Below are positions 33,919 to 43,582 of a stretch of 64,000 nt of DNA, one piece after another; position 1 is the first letter of the stretch; each line of letters begins with the position of its first letter. Under the pieces are notes generated by a model that saw nothing but the letters and a program-made list of their open reading frames with translations, was not told the DNA's origin and ran no database searches. This DNA is from Franzmannia qiaohouensis. GTDB lineage: Bacteria > Pseudomonadota > Gammaproteobacteria > Pseudomonadales > Halomonadaceae. The stretch is from NCBI RefSeq assembly GCF_031451695.1, contig NZ_JARWAM010000008.1:1-64000 (forward strand). Direction: 5' to 3'. A program made the translations under genes and the position numbers.

Positions 33919-36327
33919 CTAATGCGTACTGATCATTGAGTGCGACGCGCCTTTGTCATCCTGGCGCGGCTCGTCGCTCTTGGCGTCCGGCTTTGCCACT
34001 AACGCCTCGTCCAGTACTTCATCAATCCAACGCACTGGCATGATATCCAAGGCGTTCTTGATGTTGTCCGGAACCTCTTTGAGGTCGCGACGGTTCTCTT
34101 CAGGTATAAGCACTTTCTTTATACCACCCCGACGGGCAGCCAGCAATTTCTCCTTGAGCCCGCCAATCGGCATGACTTCGCCGCGCAGATTGACCTCGCC
34201 GGTCATCGCCAGGTCACAGCGCACCGGTCGTTCAGTGTAGGCCGAGACCATCGCCGTGACCATTGCAATCCCCGCACTCGGACCATCCTTGGGCGTGGCG
34301 CCCTCGGGTACGTGGATATGCAGGTCTTCCTTCTCGAAGCGCTCCGGGTCGATGCCCAGCGCCACGGCCCGCGCACGCACCACGGTCTGAGCAGCGCTCA
34401 CCGACTCCTTCATCACATCGCCCAGCGAGCCGGTCTTGTTGATACGCCCCTTGCCGGGAGTCACTACCGACTCGATGTTGAGCAGCTCGCCACCAACCGA
34501 GGTCCAGGCCAGGCCAGTCACGCGACCGACCTGGTTCTCGAGGTCGGCCAGGCCGTAGCTGTAGCGCCGCACGCCGGCATGCTGCTCGACATCCACCGCC
34601 GACAGTACCCGTGGTGCCTGGGCTCCCTCCTTGGACTCCGCTTCGAGCCGCTCGCGCAGCACCTTGCGGCACACCTTGGCGATCTGGCGCTCCAGCTCAC
34701 GCACACCGGCCTCACGCGTGTAGTAGCGGATCAGCTCGAGCAGCGCGTCATCGGCGAGCTCCAGCTCACCCTCCTTGAAGCCGTTCGCCTTGAGCTGCTT
34801 GGGCACCAGGTAGCGCCTGGCGATGGCCAGTTTCTCGTCTTCGGTATAGCCCGGCAGCCGGATGATCTCCATGCGGTCGAGCAGTGGCCCGGGAATGTTC
34901 ATCGAGTTGGCGGTACAGATGAACATGGTCTCGGAGAGGTCGTAGTCGAGCTCCAGGTAGTGGTCGCTGAACTTGTCGTTCTGCTCCGGGTCGAGCACTT
35001 CGAGCAGCGCCGAGGCCGGATCGCCGCGATGATCCATGCCGATCTTGTCGACCTCGTCGAGCAGGAACAGCGGATTCTTGACACCCGCCTTGCTCATGCG
35101 CTGGACCATCTTGCCCGGCAGCGAGCCGATATAGGTGCGACGGTGGCCGCGAATCTCGGACTCATCGCGCACCCCGCCCAGTGCCAGGCGCACGTACTTA
35201 CGGTTGGTGGCCCGCGCGATCGACTGCCCCAGCGAGGTCTTGCCGACCCCGGGGGGGCCAACCAGGCACAGCACCGGCCCCTTGAGCTTCTTGACGCGCT
35301 TCTGCACGGCGAGATATTCGAGGATCCGCTCCTTGACCTCTTCGAGGCCGTAGTGGTCCTCGTCGAGTACCGCCGCGGCGCGCGCCAGGTCGTGCTTGAC
35401 CCGGGTACGCTTCTTCCACGGCACCGAGATCAGCCAGTCGAGGTAGGAGCGCACCACGGTCGCCTCGGCGGACGTCGGCGACATCATCTTGAGCTTGCCC
35501 AGCTCCTGATTGGCCTTGTCGGCAGCCTCCTTGGGCATGCCGGATTCTTCGATCGCCGTCTCGTACTTCTCGGCCTCGTTAGGCACGTTCTCGAGCTCGC
35601 CCATCTCCTTCTGGATGGCCTTCATCTGCTCGTTGAGATAGTACTCGCGCTGCGACTTCTCCATCTGATCCTTGACCCGCGAGCGAATCCGCTTCTCGAC
35701 CTGCAGCAAGTCGATCTCCGATTCGATCAGCGCCATCAGATGCTCGATACGGTCGCGTACCCGGTCCATCTCAAGCAGCTGCTGCTTGTCGTCGATCTTC
35801 AGCGACAGATGCGCGCAGACGGTGTCGACCAGCCGGCTCGGATCCTCGATGCCGGACAGCGAGCTGAGCACCTCGTTGGGCACCTTCTTGGAGAGTTTGA
35901 CGTACTGCTCGAACTGGTTGAGCAGCACCCGTACCAGCGACTCCTGCTCGCGCTCGGTCAGCGGCACGCTCTCGCGCAGGGTCACGCTGGCCTGGGTATA
36001 GCCGGCCTCGGCCACGCTGATAGCGCCGACATCGGCGCGCGAGGCGCCCTCGATCAGCACCTTGACGGTGCCGTCGGGCAGCTTGAGCAGCTGCATGATC
36101 TCGGCCACGGTGCCGACCGCAAACAGGTCCTGGGTATCGGGATCATCCTGGCCGGCCTCGCGCTGAGCGACCAGCAGCACGCGCTTGTCGGCCTCCATGG
36201 CGGCCTCGAGGGCCTGGATGGATTTCTCGCGCCCCACGAACAGGGGAATCACCATCTGCGGATAGACGACCACATCGCGCAGGGGAAGAAGGGGCAGACT
36301 CAGGGTCTGTTCGGCGTTCTGCTGCAT
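33919..36327 (-). CDS. lon: ATP-dependent protease Lon
   Basis: This 802-residue protein contains an N-terminal substrate-binding domain (LPLLPLRDVVVYPQMVIPL), a coiled-coil region (about 190-260), an AAA+ module with Walker A GPPGVGKTS and FLLDEVDKIG, and a C-terminal serine/lysine protease domain with PKDGPSAGIAM around the catalytic serine and GLKEKLLAA around the lysine. Lon degrades damaged and regulatory proteins in the cytoplasm. A heat-shock sigma-32 promoter is visible in the upstream gap. The order clpP-clpX-lon-hupB-ppiD is conserved. Confidence 0.97.
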   Translation of the reverse strand: MQQNAEQTLSLPLLPLRDVVVYPQMVIPLFVGREKSIQALEAAMEADKRVLLVAQREAGQDDPDTQDLFAVGTVAEIMQLLKLPDGTVKVLIEGASRADVGAISVAEAGYTQASVTLRESVPLTEREQESLVRVLLNQFEQYVKLSKKVPNEVLSSLSGIEDPSRLVDTVCAHLSLKIDDKQQLLEMDRVRDRIEHLMALIESEIDLLQVEKRIRSRVKDQMEKSQREYYLNEQMKAIQKEMGELENVPNEAEKYETAIEESGMPKEAADKANQELGKLKMMSPTSAEATVVRSYLDWLISVPWKKRTRVKHDLARAAAVLDEDHYGLEEVKERILEYLAVQKRVKKLKGPVLCLVGPPGVGKTSLGQSIARATNRKYVRLALGGVRDESEIRGHRRTYIGSLPGKMVQRMSKAGVKNPLFLLDEVDKIGMDHRGDPASALLEVLDPEQNDKFSDHYLELDYDLSETMFICTANSMNIPGPLLDRMEIIRLPGYTEDEKLAIARRYLVPKQLKANGFKEGELELADDALLELIRYYTREAGVRELERQIAKVCRKVLRERLEAESKEGAQAPRVLSAVDVEQHAGVRRYSYGLADLENQVGRVTGLAWTSVGGELLNIESVVTPGKGRINKTGSLGDVMKESVSAAQTVVRARAVALGIDPERFEKEDLHIHVPEGATPKDGPSAGIAMVTAMVSAYTERPVRCDLAMTGEVNLRGEVMPIGGLKEKLLAARRGGIKKVLIPEENRRDLKEVPDNIKNALDIMPVRWIDEVLDEALVAKPDAKSDEPRQDDKGASHSMISTH

Positions 36328-36362
36328 CGCAGACGTTCCTCAAAATCGGGTGGTTGGTCTGG

Positions 36363-36391
36363 TGATGGGGGCACCGCCGGCAGTTTACAAG
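36363..36391 (-). promoter_or_regulatory. Sigma-32 (heat-shock) promoter of lon
   Basis: On the minus strand CTTGTAA (36391-36385) and CCCCATCA (36370-36363) are 14 bases apart, close to the RpoH consensus CTTGAAA/CCCCATNT. Transcription would start about 25-30 bases before the lon ATG. Confidence 0.65.
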
Positions 36392-36396
36392 CGAAC

Positions 36397-36419
36397 GGGG
36401 CCATGACTGGCATGGCCCC
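36397..36419. terminator. Hairpin between clpX and lon
   Basis: A perfect 9-bp stem, GGGGCCATG/CATGGCCCC, with a 5-base loop lies just after the clpX stop and directly before the lon promoter. No clear T-run follows, so termination may be partial. Confidence 0.45.
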
Positions 36420-36440
36420 GTGCACGGTTCAGCGGCGGAC

Positions 36441-37721
<1,281 letters not shown>

Positions 37722-37799
37722 TCGCGTACCTCATTACGGACGGCGGCCGGTAAGCCGCCGGAGTTGCCTATCGTGAAATCTCAGTAGCAAATCACGCTA

Positions 37800-38420
37800 T
37801 CAGGATGCCGGGCGCTTATCCAGCATGGCATCGATCAGACCATACTCTGTCGCCTGAGCGCCGGTCATGAAGTTATCACGATCGGTGTCCCTGGCAATGG
37901 TCTCGATGTCCTGACCGGTATGATCGGCGAGAATCTGGTTGAGCCGGTGGCGGATACTGAGGATCTCCTTGGTGTGGATCTCGATATCCGAGGCCTGGCC
38001 CTGGTAACCGCCCAGCGGCTGGTGAATCATCATCCGCGAGTTGGGCAGGCAGAAGCGCTTGCCGGCAGCACCGCCGGCCAGCAGCAGCGCACCCATGCTC
38101 GCCGCCTGGCCGATGCATACCGTGGAGATGTCGGGCTTGACGAACTGCATGGTGTCGTAGATCGACATCCCGGCGGTCACCGAGCCACCTGGCGAATTGA
38201 TGTAGAGCTGAATGTCCTTGTCCGGGTTCTCGGATTCGAGGAACAGCAGCTGCGCTACCACCAGGTTGGCCATGTAGTCTTCCACCGGGCCCACCAGGAA
38301 GATCACACGCTCCTTGAGCAGGCGCGAGTAGATGTCGTAGGCCCGCTCGCCGCGTGCACTCTGCTCGACCACCATCGGCACCAGGCCACCGGCGTTTTGA
38401 ATATCGAACTCGTTGCCCAT
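37800..38420 (-). CDS. clpP: ClpP, serine protease subunit
   Basis: This 206-residue protease subunit has its catalytic serine in IGQAASMGALLLAGG and histidine in MMIHQPLGGYQGQ, with the aspartate in DRDNFMTG. The first 13 residues before the mature start resemble the autocleaved propeptide of ClpP. It forms the tetradecameric chamber that works with ClpX or ClpA. AAAGGA lies before the ATG at 38420. Confidence 0.97.
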   Translation of the reverse strand: MGNEFDIQNAGGLVPMVVEQSARGERAYDIYSRLLKERVIFLVGPVEDYMANLVVAQLLFLESENPDKDIQLYINSPGGSVTAGMSIYDTMQFVKPDISTVCIGQAASMGALLLAGGAAGKRFCLPNSRMMIHQPLGGYQGQASDIEIHTKEILSIRHRLNQILADHTGQDIETIARDTDRDNFMTGAQATEYGLIDAMLDKRPAS

Positions 38421-38536
38421 CTGTGTGATGTCCTTTATCTGCTGTGGTAAGCATCCGGACTGGCCCGGATATCGTCTACCTTACATCATGACGCCAGACC
38501 CGGCGGATGCCGGGCCTGTCAACGCTTGGCGGGGGC

Positions 38537-39895
38537 TCAGCCCTTGGCTTCAGCGTCTTCGTCGTCTTCGCCATCATCAGCGGCCTCGGCCTGCTGCTGA
38601 GCAGCCTGCAGCGCCTGCTCGTAGGACATCTCGACATCCTTGACGGTGGCTTGTTCGAGCAGCGAGTCGACCGCCTTCTCTTCGAGGATCGCCGACTTGA
38701 GCTGCGTCTTGAGCTGGTCGTTGCCGAGGTAGTACTCGACCACCTGTTGCGGCTCCTGATACTGCTGAGCCAGTTCCTCGACCTTGGCCTTGATCTCGTC
38801 GTCGCTCGCTTCGAGCTCGCCGGACTTGATCACCTCGGCCAGCAGCAGGCCAACCTGAACGCGGCTCTTGGCCTGCTCGGCGAATAGCTCGTTGGGCAGC
38901 TGGGAGACGTCGAAGTCCTCGCCCAGGCCAAACTGCTGCGCGGCCTGGCGCTTGAGCGCGTCGGTTTCCTGCTGCACCAGCGCCTGCGGCACCGGAATGT
39001 CGTTGGCGTTCTTGAGCGCCTCGAGCACTTGCTGCTTGACGCGGTTATCCACCGCTTGCTTGGCCTCGCGGGTCATGTTCTTGTGCACTTCGGCACGGAA
39101 CTTCTCGACATCCCCCTCCTCGACGCCGAACTGCCGGATGAACTCCTCGTTGACCTCGGCAAGCTGCTGGGCGCTGACCTTATGCACCTTGACCTTGAAG
39201 GTCGCCTCCTGACCGGCCAGATTCTCGGCCTGGTAGTCCTCGGGGAAGGTGACCTTGAGCTCGAGCTCGTCGCCCGCCTTGGCCCCCACCAGCTGCTCCT
39301 CGAAACCGGGGATGAAGCTGTTGGAGCCCAGCACCAGGTCGTGGTTCTCGGCGCTACCGCCCTCGAAGGGCTCGTCGCCCAGGAAGCCCTGGAAGTCGAT
39401 GGTGACCTGATCGCCATCTTCGGCGGCGCGCTCGACGCTCTCCCAGGACGCATTCTGCTTGCGCAGGGTCTCGATCATCTGATCGATATCGGCGTCCTTG
39501 ACCTCGACCACCGGGCGCTCGACCTCGGTACCCTCGATGCCGTTGAGCGCCACCTCGGGATAGATTTCCAGCGTCGCGACGAACTCGAGATCCTTGCCTG
39601 ACTCGTTGACGGTCGGCTCGATCTGCGGGTAGCCAGCGGGATTGAGGCTCTCCTGGGTGATCGCCTGGACGTAACGCTCACGCATCACCTCACCGACCAC
39701 CTCATTGCGCACCTGCCCGCCGAAGCGCTTACGCACCACGGCCATCGGCACCTTGCCCTGGCGGAAGCCGTTCAAGCGAACGTTCTTGGCGGTGTCCTTG
39801 AGGCGGGCCGCAACGGCCTGATCGACCTCTTCTGCCGGCACCTGAACCTTTACACGGCGTTCGATCTGGGAGGTCGTTTCGACGGAAACTTGCAT
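38537..39895 (-). CDS. tig: Trigger factor
   Basis: This 452-residue ribosome-associated chaperone has the N-terminal ribosome-binding domain with the signature GFRQGKVPM, an FKBP-type isomerase domain (DGDQVTIDFQGFLGDEPFEGGS, with the FIPGFEEQLVG loop) and a long helical C-terminal domain ending in an acidic tail. The ATG at 39895 has AGAGGA upstream and begins MQVSVETTSQIERRV as in the family; the frame to 40024 is an unsupported extension. It is upstream of clpP, as in most gammaproteobacteria. Confidence 0.96.
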   Translation of the reverse strand: MQVSVETTSQIERRVKVQVPAEEVDQAVAARLKDTAKNVRLNGFRQGKVPMAVVRKRFGGQVRNEVVGEVMRERYVQAITQESLNPAGYPQIEPTVNESGKDLEFVATLEIYPEVALNGIEGTEVERPVVEVKDADIDQMIETLRKQNASWESVERAAEDGDQVTIDFQGFLGDEPFEGGSAENHDLVLGSNSFIPGFEEQLVGAKAGDELELKVTFPEDYQAENLAGQEATFKVKVHKVSAQQLAEVNEEFIRQFGVEEGDVEKFRAEVHKNMTREAKQAVDNRVKQQVLEALKNANDIPVPQALVQQETDALKRQAAQQFGLGEDFDVSQLPNELFAEQAKSRVQVGLLLAEVIKSGELEASDDEIKAKVEELAQQYQEPQQVVEYYLGNDQLKTQLKSAILEEKAVDSLLEQATVKDVEMSYEQALQAAQQQAEAADDGEDDEDAEAKG

Positions 39896-40173
39896 GAATA
39901 GTCCTCTACCGACTGGGCGTTCTGATGAATGCGTTGTCTGTTGAATGCGTGAATGGCTGTTTTGCGCAGCGAGAGCAAAGGGGGTAATTCTATGAACCCC
40001 ACCAGCCGCTGGCAAGCGCGTCATGTCTCGACAATGGGGGCGATGCGGCTATTTGCAAGGCGTGCAGCCTAACGAAGCCGGTTTTATCACGACGCACACG
40101 CCGAAAACCGCCGACGACAACCGACGCAGCGCGATAAGATACGGGAAGAAAGAGAATACCGTGCGGGAGGTAA

Positions 40174-40249
40174 TGGGGTGGATGATGGGGATCGAACCCA
40201 CGACCACCGGAGCCACAATCCGGGGCTCTACCACTGAGCTACATCCACC
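40174..40249 (-). tRNA. tRNA-His (GTG), first copy
   Basis: The minus strand reads as a full cloverleaf: acceptor GTGGATG/CATCCAC with the extra 5' G(-1), D-arm AGCTCAGTGGTAGAGC, anticodon GTG in ATTGTGGC, TTCGATC T-loop and encoded CCA. The extra G-1 opposite C73 is the identity feature of tRNA-His. Confidence 0.96.
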
Positions 40250-40305
40250 ACTACCTGATACTGACTTGCTGATGCCTGACAACCAACGACGATCATGCTG
40301 ACGAA

Positions 40306-40381
40306 TGGGGTGGATGATGGGGATCGAACCCACGACCACCGGAGCCACAATCCGGGGCTCTACCACTGAGCTACATCCACC
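40306..40381 (-). tRNA. tRNA-His (GTG), second copy
   Basis: It is identical over 76 bases to the copy at 40174-40249, including the encoded CCA and G-1. The 56-base spacer between the copies is not conserved with other flanks beyond a few bases. Confidence 0.96.
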
Positions 40382-40440
40382 ACTGCGTCACCAACAACCG
40401 ACCAAGGCTACTCATCGAACCCGCCATGACAGCGCCTCGT

Positions 40441-40517
40441 TGGCGCGCCCAGCAGGACTCGAACCTGCAACCTACGGCTTAGAAGGCCGTTGCTCTATCC
40501 GATTGAGCTATAGGCGC
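40441..40517 (-). tRNA. tRNA-Arg (TCT)
   Basis: The minus strand gives a 77-base cloverleaf with acceptor GCGCCTA, D-arm AGCTCAATCGGATAGAGC, anticodon TCT in CCTTCTAAG, the T-arm GTTCGAG loop and an encoded CCA end. Confidence 0.96.
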
Positions 40518-40588
40518 ATTCTACGACCTTCAGGCTCGTACCGACAACCCCAGGACAATATTTATTCAATATAATCATAGGGTTGAAA

Positions 40589-40665
40589 TGGTCGGGGTGG
40601 AGGGATTCGAACCCCCGACATCCTGCTCCCAAAGCAGGCGCGCTACCAGACTGCGCTACACCCCG
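40589..40665 (-). tRNA. tRNA-Pro (TGG)
   Basis: The minus strand gives a 77-base cloverleaf with acceptor CGGGGTG, D-arm AGCGCAGTCTGGTAGCGC, anticodon TGG in CTTTGGGAG, T-loop TTCGAAT and encoded CCA. It is transcriptionally first of the Pro-Arg-His-His cluster, which recalls the enteric argX-hisR-leuT-proM group without a Leu gene. Confidence 0.96.
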
Positions 40666-40876
40666 GCGACATCTCGCTCGGCTTACCGGCGCCTTTGAGG
40701 CCCCGACAATGCGAGGCGTATTCTACTTATGTTTCGCCTCTGGTCAAGCCCTTAGCGCCATCACTGCCGCGCATGGGCGCTTTGACTCCGGCCCGGGTCA
40801 TGCGAAAATCGCCGCCCACAACGTTTTCAGCCCGCGTCCAGCCGCGGGCGACCACCATGTCCCAGGGGATTTCTCG

Positions 40877-41740
40877 ATGACCGCCCAGTTGATCGATGGT
40901 AAGGCGATTGCCGCTCACGTACGCCAACAGGTAGCCCGCCGGGTGGCGGCGCGCCGTGAGGCTGGCGCACGCACGCCCGGGCTTGCCGTGATCCTGGTCG
41001 GTGACGATCCCGCCTCCCACGTCTATGTCCGCAACAAGCATCGCGCCTGCGCAGAGGCCGGCGTTCACTCGGTCCAGCACCAGCTGCCTGCCGCCACCAC
41101 CCAGAGCGACCTCGAGGCGATGATCGACGCACTCAACGCCGACCCCAGCGTCGACGGCATCCTGCTGCAGCTGCCGCTGCCTGAACATCTCGACGCTGGA
41201 CCGATTCTCGAGCGCATCCTGCCGCACAAGGACGTCGACGGCTTTCACCCCTATAACCTCGGACGTCTGGCCCAGCGTCAGCCGCTGATGCGGCCCTGCA
41301 CCCCCAAGGGCATCATGACCCTGCTGCAAGAGAGCGGCCTGAAGGTCCGCGGCCTGAATGCCACCGTGGTCGGCGCTTCCAACATCGTCGGCCGGCCGAT
41401 GGCGCTGGAGCTGATGCTGGCCGGCTGCACCACCACCGTCTGCCACCGCTTCACCCGCGACCTCGAGGAGCACGTTCGCCGCGCCGAACTGCTGGTGGTG
41501 GCCGTCGGCAAGCCGGGGCTGGTCAAGGGCGAGTGGGTGCGCGATGACGCCATCGTCATCGACGTTGGCATCAACCGCGAGGACGACGGTCGCCTGATCG
41601 GCGACGTCGAGTTTACCCCGGCCGCCGAGCGCGCCAGCCACATCACTCCGGTGCCCGGCGGCGTCGGGCCGATGACCGTCGCCTCGCTGCTCGAGAACAC
41701 GCTCTACGCCGCCGACATGCACGACGCCATGCAAGGCTGA
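40877..41740 (+). CDS. folD: Bifunctional methylenetetrahydrofolate dehydrogenase/cyclohydrolase
   Basis: This 287-residue enzyme interconverts 5,10-methylene- and 10-formyl-tetrahydrofolate using NADP. Signatures are VGDDPASHVYVRNKHRAC (with the catalytic lysine), LLQLPLPEHLD, the nucleotide site VVGASNIVGRPMALEL and PVPGGVGPMTVASLLENT. The ATG at 40877 has AGGGGA eight bases upstream; the long upstream frame crosses the tRNA-Pro gene and is rejected. The 211-base gap to tRNA-Pro presumably holds the promoter; no other feature was seen in it. Confidence 0.96.
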   Translation: MTAQLIDGKAIAAHVRQQVARRVAARREAGARTPGLAVILVGDDPASHVYVRNKHRACAEAGVHSVQHQLPAATTQSDLEAMIDALNADPSVDGILLQLPLPEHLDAGPILERILPHKDVDGFHPYNLGRLAQRQPLMRPCTPKGIMTLLQESGLKVRGLNATVVGASNIVGRPMALELMLAGCTTTVCHRFTRDLEEHVRRAELLVVAVGKPGLVKGEWVRDDAIVIDVGINREDDGRLIGDVEFTPAAERASHITPVPGGVGPMTVASLLENTLYAADMHDAMQG

Positions 41741-41808
41741 GCCGAGTCAGGTAGAATGCGCGCCTTCTCAAGGCAATACGCCCCCATTTCCAGCATCACG
41801 AGGTCGTC

Positions 41809-42276
41809 ATGAGCGAACAGCAGATGAACGTGGAAAGCTTCAATCTCGACCACACCAAGGTCAAGGCCCCTTACGTGCGCCTGGCCGGGATCAAGGTCGG
41901 CGACAACGGCGACCAGATTCACAAGTACGACATGCGCATCTGCCAGCCCAACCAGGCGCACATGGAGATGCCCGCCCTGCACTCCCTCGAACACCTGATG
42001 GCCGAACTGTCGCGCAACCATAGCGACAAGGTCGTCGACATCAGTCCGATGGGCTGCCAGACCGGCTTCTACGTCGCACTGATCAACCACGACGACTACG
42101 ACGACGTGCTCGAGCTGCTGCGCAAGACCCTCGAAGACATCCTGGTCGCCACAGAGGTGCCGGCCTGCAACGAGATGCAGTGCGGCTGGGCAGCCAGCCA
42201 CAGCCTCGAAGGCGCCCAGCAGATCGCCCGCGAATTCCTCGCCAAGCGTAACGAGTGGACGGATGTGTTCGCATGA
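41809..42276 (+). CDS. luxS: S-ribosylhomocysteine lyase, autoinducer-2 synthase
   Basis: This 155-residue enzyme cleaves S-ribosylhomocysteine to homocysteine and DPD, the autoinducer-2 precursor. The metal site HSLEHLMAE (HxxEH), the catalytic cysteine in SPMGCQTGFY and the third metal ligand in CNEMQCG are intact. The ATG is at 41809 with GAGG upstream. The last four bases (ATGA) overlap mtnN, which makes the LuxS substrate, so the two steps are coupled genetically. Confidence 0.97.
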   Translation: MSEQQMNVESFNLDHTKVKAPYVRLAGIKVGDNGDQIHKYDMRICQPNQAHMEMPALHSLEHLMAELSRNHSDKVVDISPMGCQTGFYVALINHDDYDDVLELLRKTLEDILVATEVPACNEMQCGWAASHSLEGAQQIAREFLAKRNEWTDVFA

Positions 42277-42995
42277 AGCGTATCGGCATCATCGGCGCCA
42301 TGGCCCAGGAGGTCGCCTATCTGGCGAGCCTGCTCGAAGATAGCAAGACCCGTCAGCACGTTGGCTGCACCTTCTACACCGGCCGCATGCACGGCGTCGA
42401 GGTGGTGATCCTGCAGTCCGGTATCGGCAAGGTGAACGCCGCCATCGGCACCACTCTACTGCTCGACACCTACCAGCCCGAGGCGATCATCAACACCGGC
42501 TCCGCCGGTGGTTTCGGCGAAGGGCTCGAGATCGGCGACGTGGTGGTCTCAAGCGAAGTGCGCCACCATGACGTCGACGCCGTGGTGTTCGGCTATGAGC
42601 ACGGCCAGGTACCGCAGATGCCCGCCGCCTACCTGCCCGACCAGCGACTGGTCACGGTGGCACGCCAGAGCGTCGAGTCGCTCGGCGAGGTGCGCGTGGT
42701 CGAAGGCCTGATCGCCACTGGCGATGTATTCATGGCCTGCCCGGAGCTGGTCACCAAGACCCGCTCGCGGTTTCCCACCATGCTCGCCGCCGAGATGGAA
42801 GCCGCCGCCATCGCCCAAACCTGCCATCTCTACGGCTGCCCGTTCGTGGTCATCCGCGCGCTCTCCGATATCGCCGGCGGCGCTGACAACCACGTCAGCT
42901 TCGAGCAGTTCCTGGAAACCGCCGCCGACCACTCGGCACGGATGGTCACAGCCATGGTCGCGAGACTCGCCACGCCCAGCCGCACGCCTGCCTGA
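42273..42995 (+). CDS. mtnN: 5'-Methylthioadenosine/S-adenosylhomocysteine nucleosidase
   Basis: This 240-residue nucleosidase removes adenine from methylthioadenosine and S-adenosylhomocysteine, supplying S-ribosylhomocysteine to LuxS. Typical segments are IGIIGAMAQEV, IINTGSAGGFGEGLEIGDVV, the substrate glutamate in AAEMEAAAIAQ and the catalytic aspartate in ALSDIAGG. The ATG at 42273 overlaps the luxS stop. A 15-bp hairpin at 43042-43081 may end the transcript. Confidence 0.96.
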   Translation: MKRIGIIGAMAQEVAYLASLLEDSKTRQHVGCTFYTGRMHGVEVVILQSGIGKVNAAIGTTLLLDTYQPEAIINTGSAGGFGEGLEIGDVVVSSEVRHHDVDAVVFGYEHGQVPQMPAAYLPDQRLVTVARQSVESLGEVRVVEGLIATGDVFMACPELVTKTRSRFPTMLAAEMEAAAIAQTCHLYGCPFVVIRALSDIAGGADNHVSFEQFLETAADHSARMVTAMVARLATPSRTPA

Positions 42996-43026
42996 CGCCC
43001 GCGAAAGCGAACCACCGATCAGCCGC

Positions 43027-43053
43027 TAAAGAACCTCCTCGCCCTGCCGATAC
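43027..43053 (+). promoter_or_regulatory. Sigma-28 (FliA) promoter of flaG
   Basis: TAAAGAAC, 11 bases, then GCCGATAC matches the flagellar sigma-28 consensus TAAAGTTT-N11-GCCGATAA. It lies about 43 bases before the flaG start, in keeping with late flagellar gene control. Confidence 0.85.
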
Positions 43054-43081
43054 TATCAATGACAAATAGTAGTCGGCAGGG
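43042..43081. repeat. 15-bp inverted repeat overlapping the flaG promoter
   Basis: CCCTGCCGATACTAT (43042-43056) pairs with 43066-43081 over 15 bp with one bulged base and a 9-base loop. The left arm contains the sigma-28 -10 box. The same hairpin could terminate mtnN transcripts or fold in the flaG leader. Confidence 0.85.
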
Positions 43082-43095
43082 TAAGAGGCCCCACC

Positions 43096-43458
43096 ATGAG
43101 CGACCTGATCAACGATATTAGCCCCGCGACTCGCGGCCTGACCGCCCAGCAGCGCCTCGACAGCATGCTCGTACAGCTCGGTCACAGCCCGCTCCCCACC
43201 CCCGAGAGCCAGGCAGAGCGCGGTGCGGCTGCGCTGCCGCCAGCGGGGGATCTCATTGAGCCGGTGCTGCGTATCAACGAAGTGATGCGCCCCTACGGCG
43301 TCGAGTTCCACCTCAATGAGTTCGACTCGCGCACCGTGGCGCGGATCGTCGACCGCGACAGCGGCGACGTGATTCGCCAAATTCCCAGCGAAGAAGTGCT
43401 GCGCATCGCCGAATCTCTGAGCGAACTGCAGGGTCGTCTGATCAACCTCGAGGTCTAG
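43096..43458 (+). CDS. flaG: Flagellar protein FlaG
   Basis: This 120-residue protein matches the FlaG family: VLRINEVMRPYGVEFHLNEFDSRTV followed by VARIVDRDSGDVIRQIPSEEVLRIAE. FlaG proteins are linked to flagellin gene clusters and affect filament length in some bacteria. The N-terminal 50 residues are low in order and variable. A sigma-28 promoter precedes it, but no flagellin or fliD gene is next to it, which is unusual. Confidence 0.9.
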   Translation: MSDLINDISPATRGLTAQQRLDSMLVQLGHSPLPTPESQAERGAAALPPAGDLIEPVLRINEVMRPYGVEFHLNEFDSRTVARIVDRDSGDVIRQIPSEEVLRIAESLSELQGRLINLEV

Positions 43459-43582
43459 CAGCCTATCGGGCCATCAGGAACTACGGCACCGCGAGACGGG
43501 TCGCATCAATGCATCCACAAAGCCTTTACGAGCGTATAGGCTTGTACAAGATGACCGACCCTCCAGCTCACGGATCGCCGCC

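Noticed and set aside
38499..38514. CCCGGC/GCCGGG hairpin after tig as a terminator
   Set aside because: Only six base pairs and no T-run on the minus strand; could be chance in GC-rich DNA.
40583..40876. N-terminal extension of the folD frame
   Set aside because: It starts inside the complement of the tRNA-Pro gene and lacks a ribosome site; folD homology begins at 40877.
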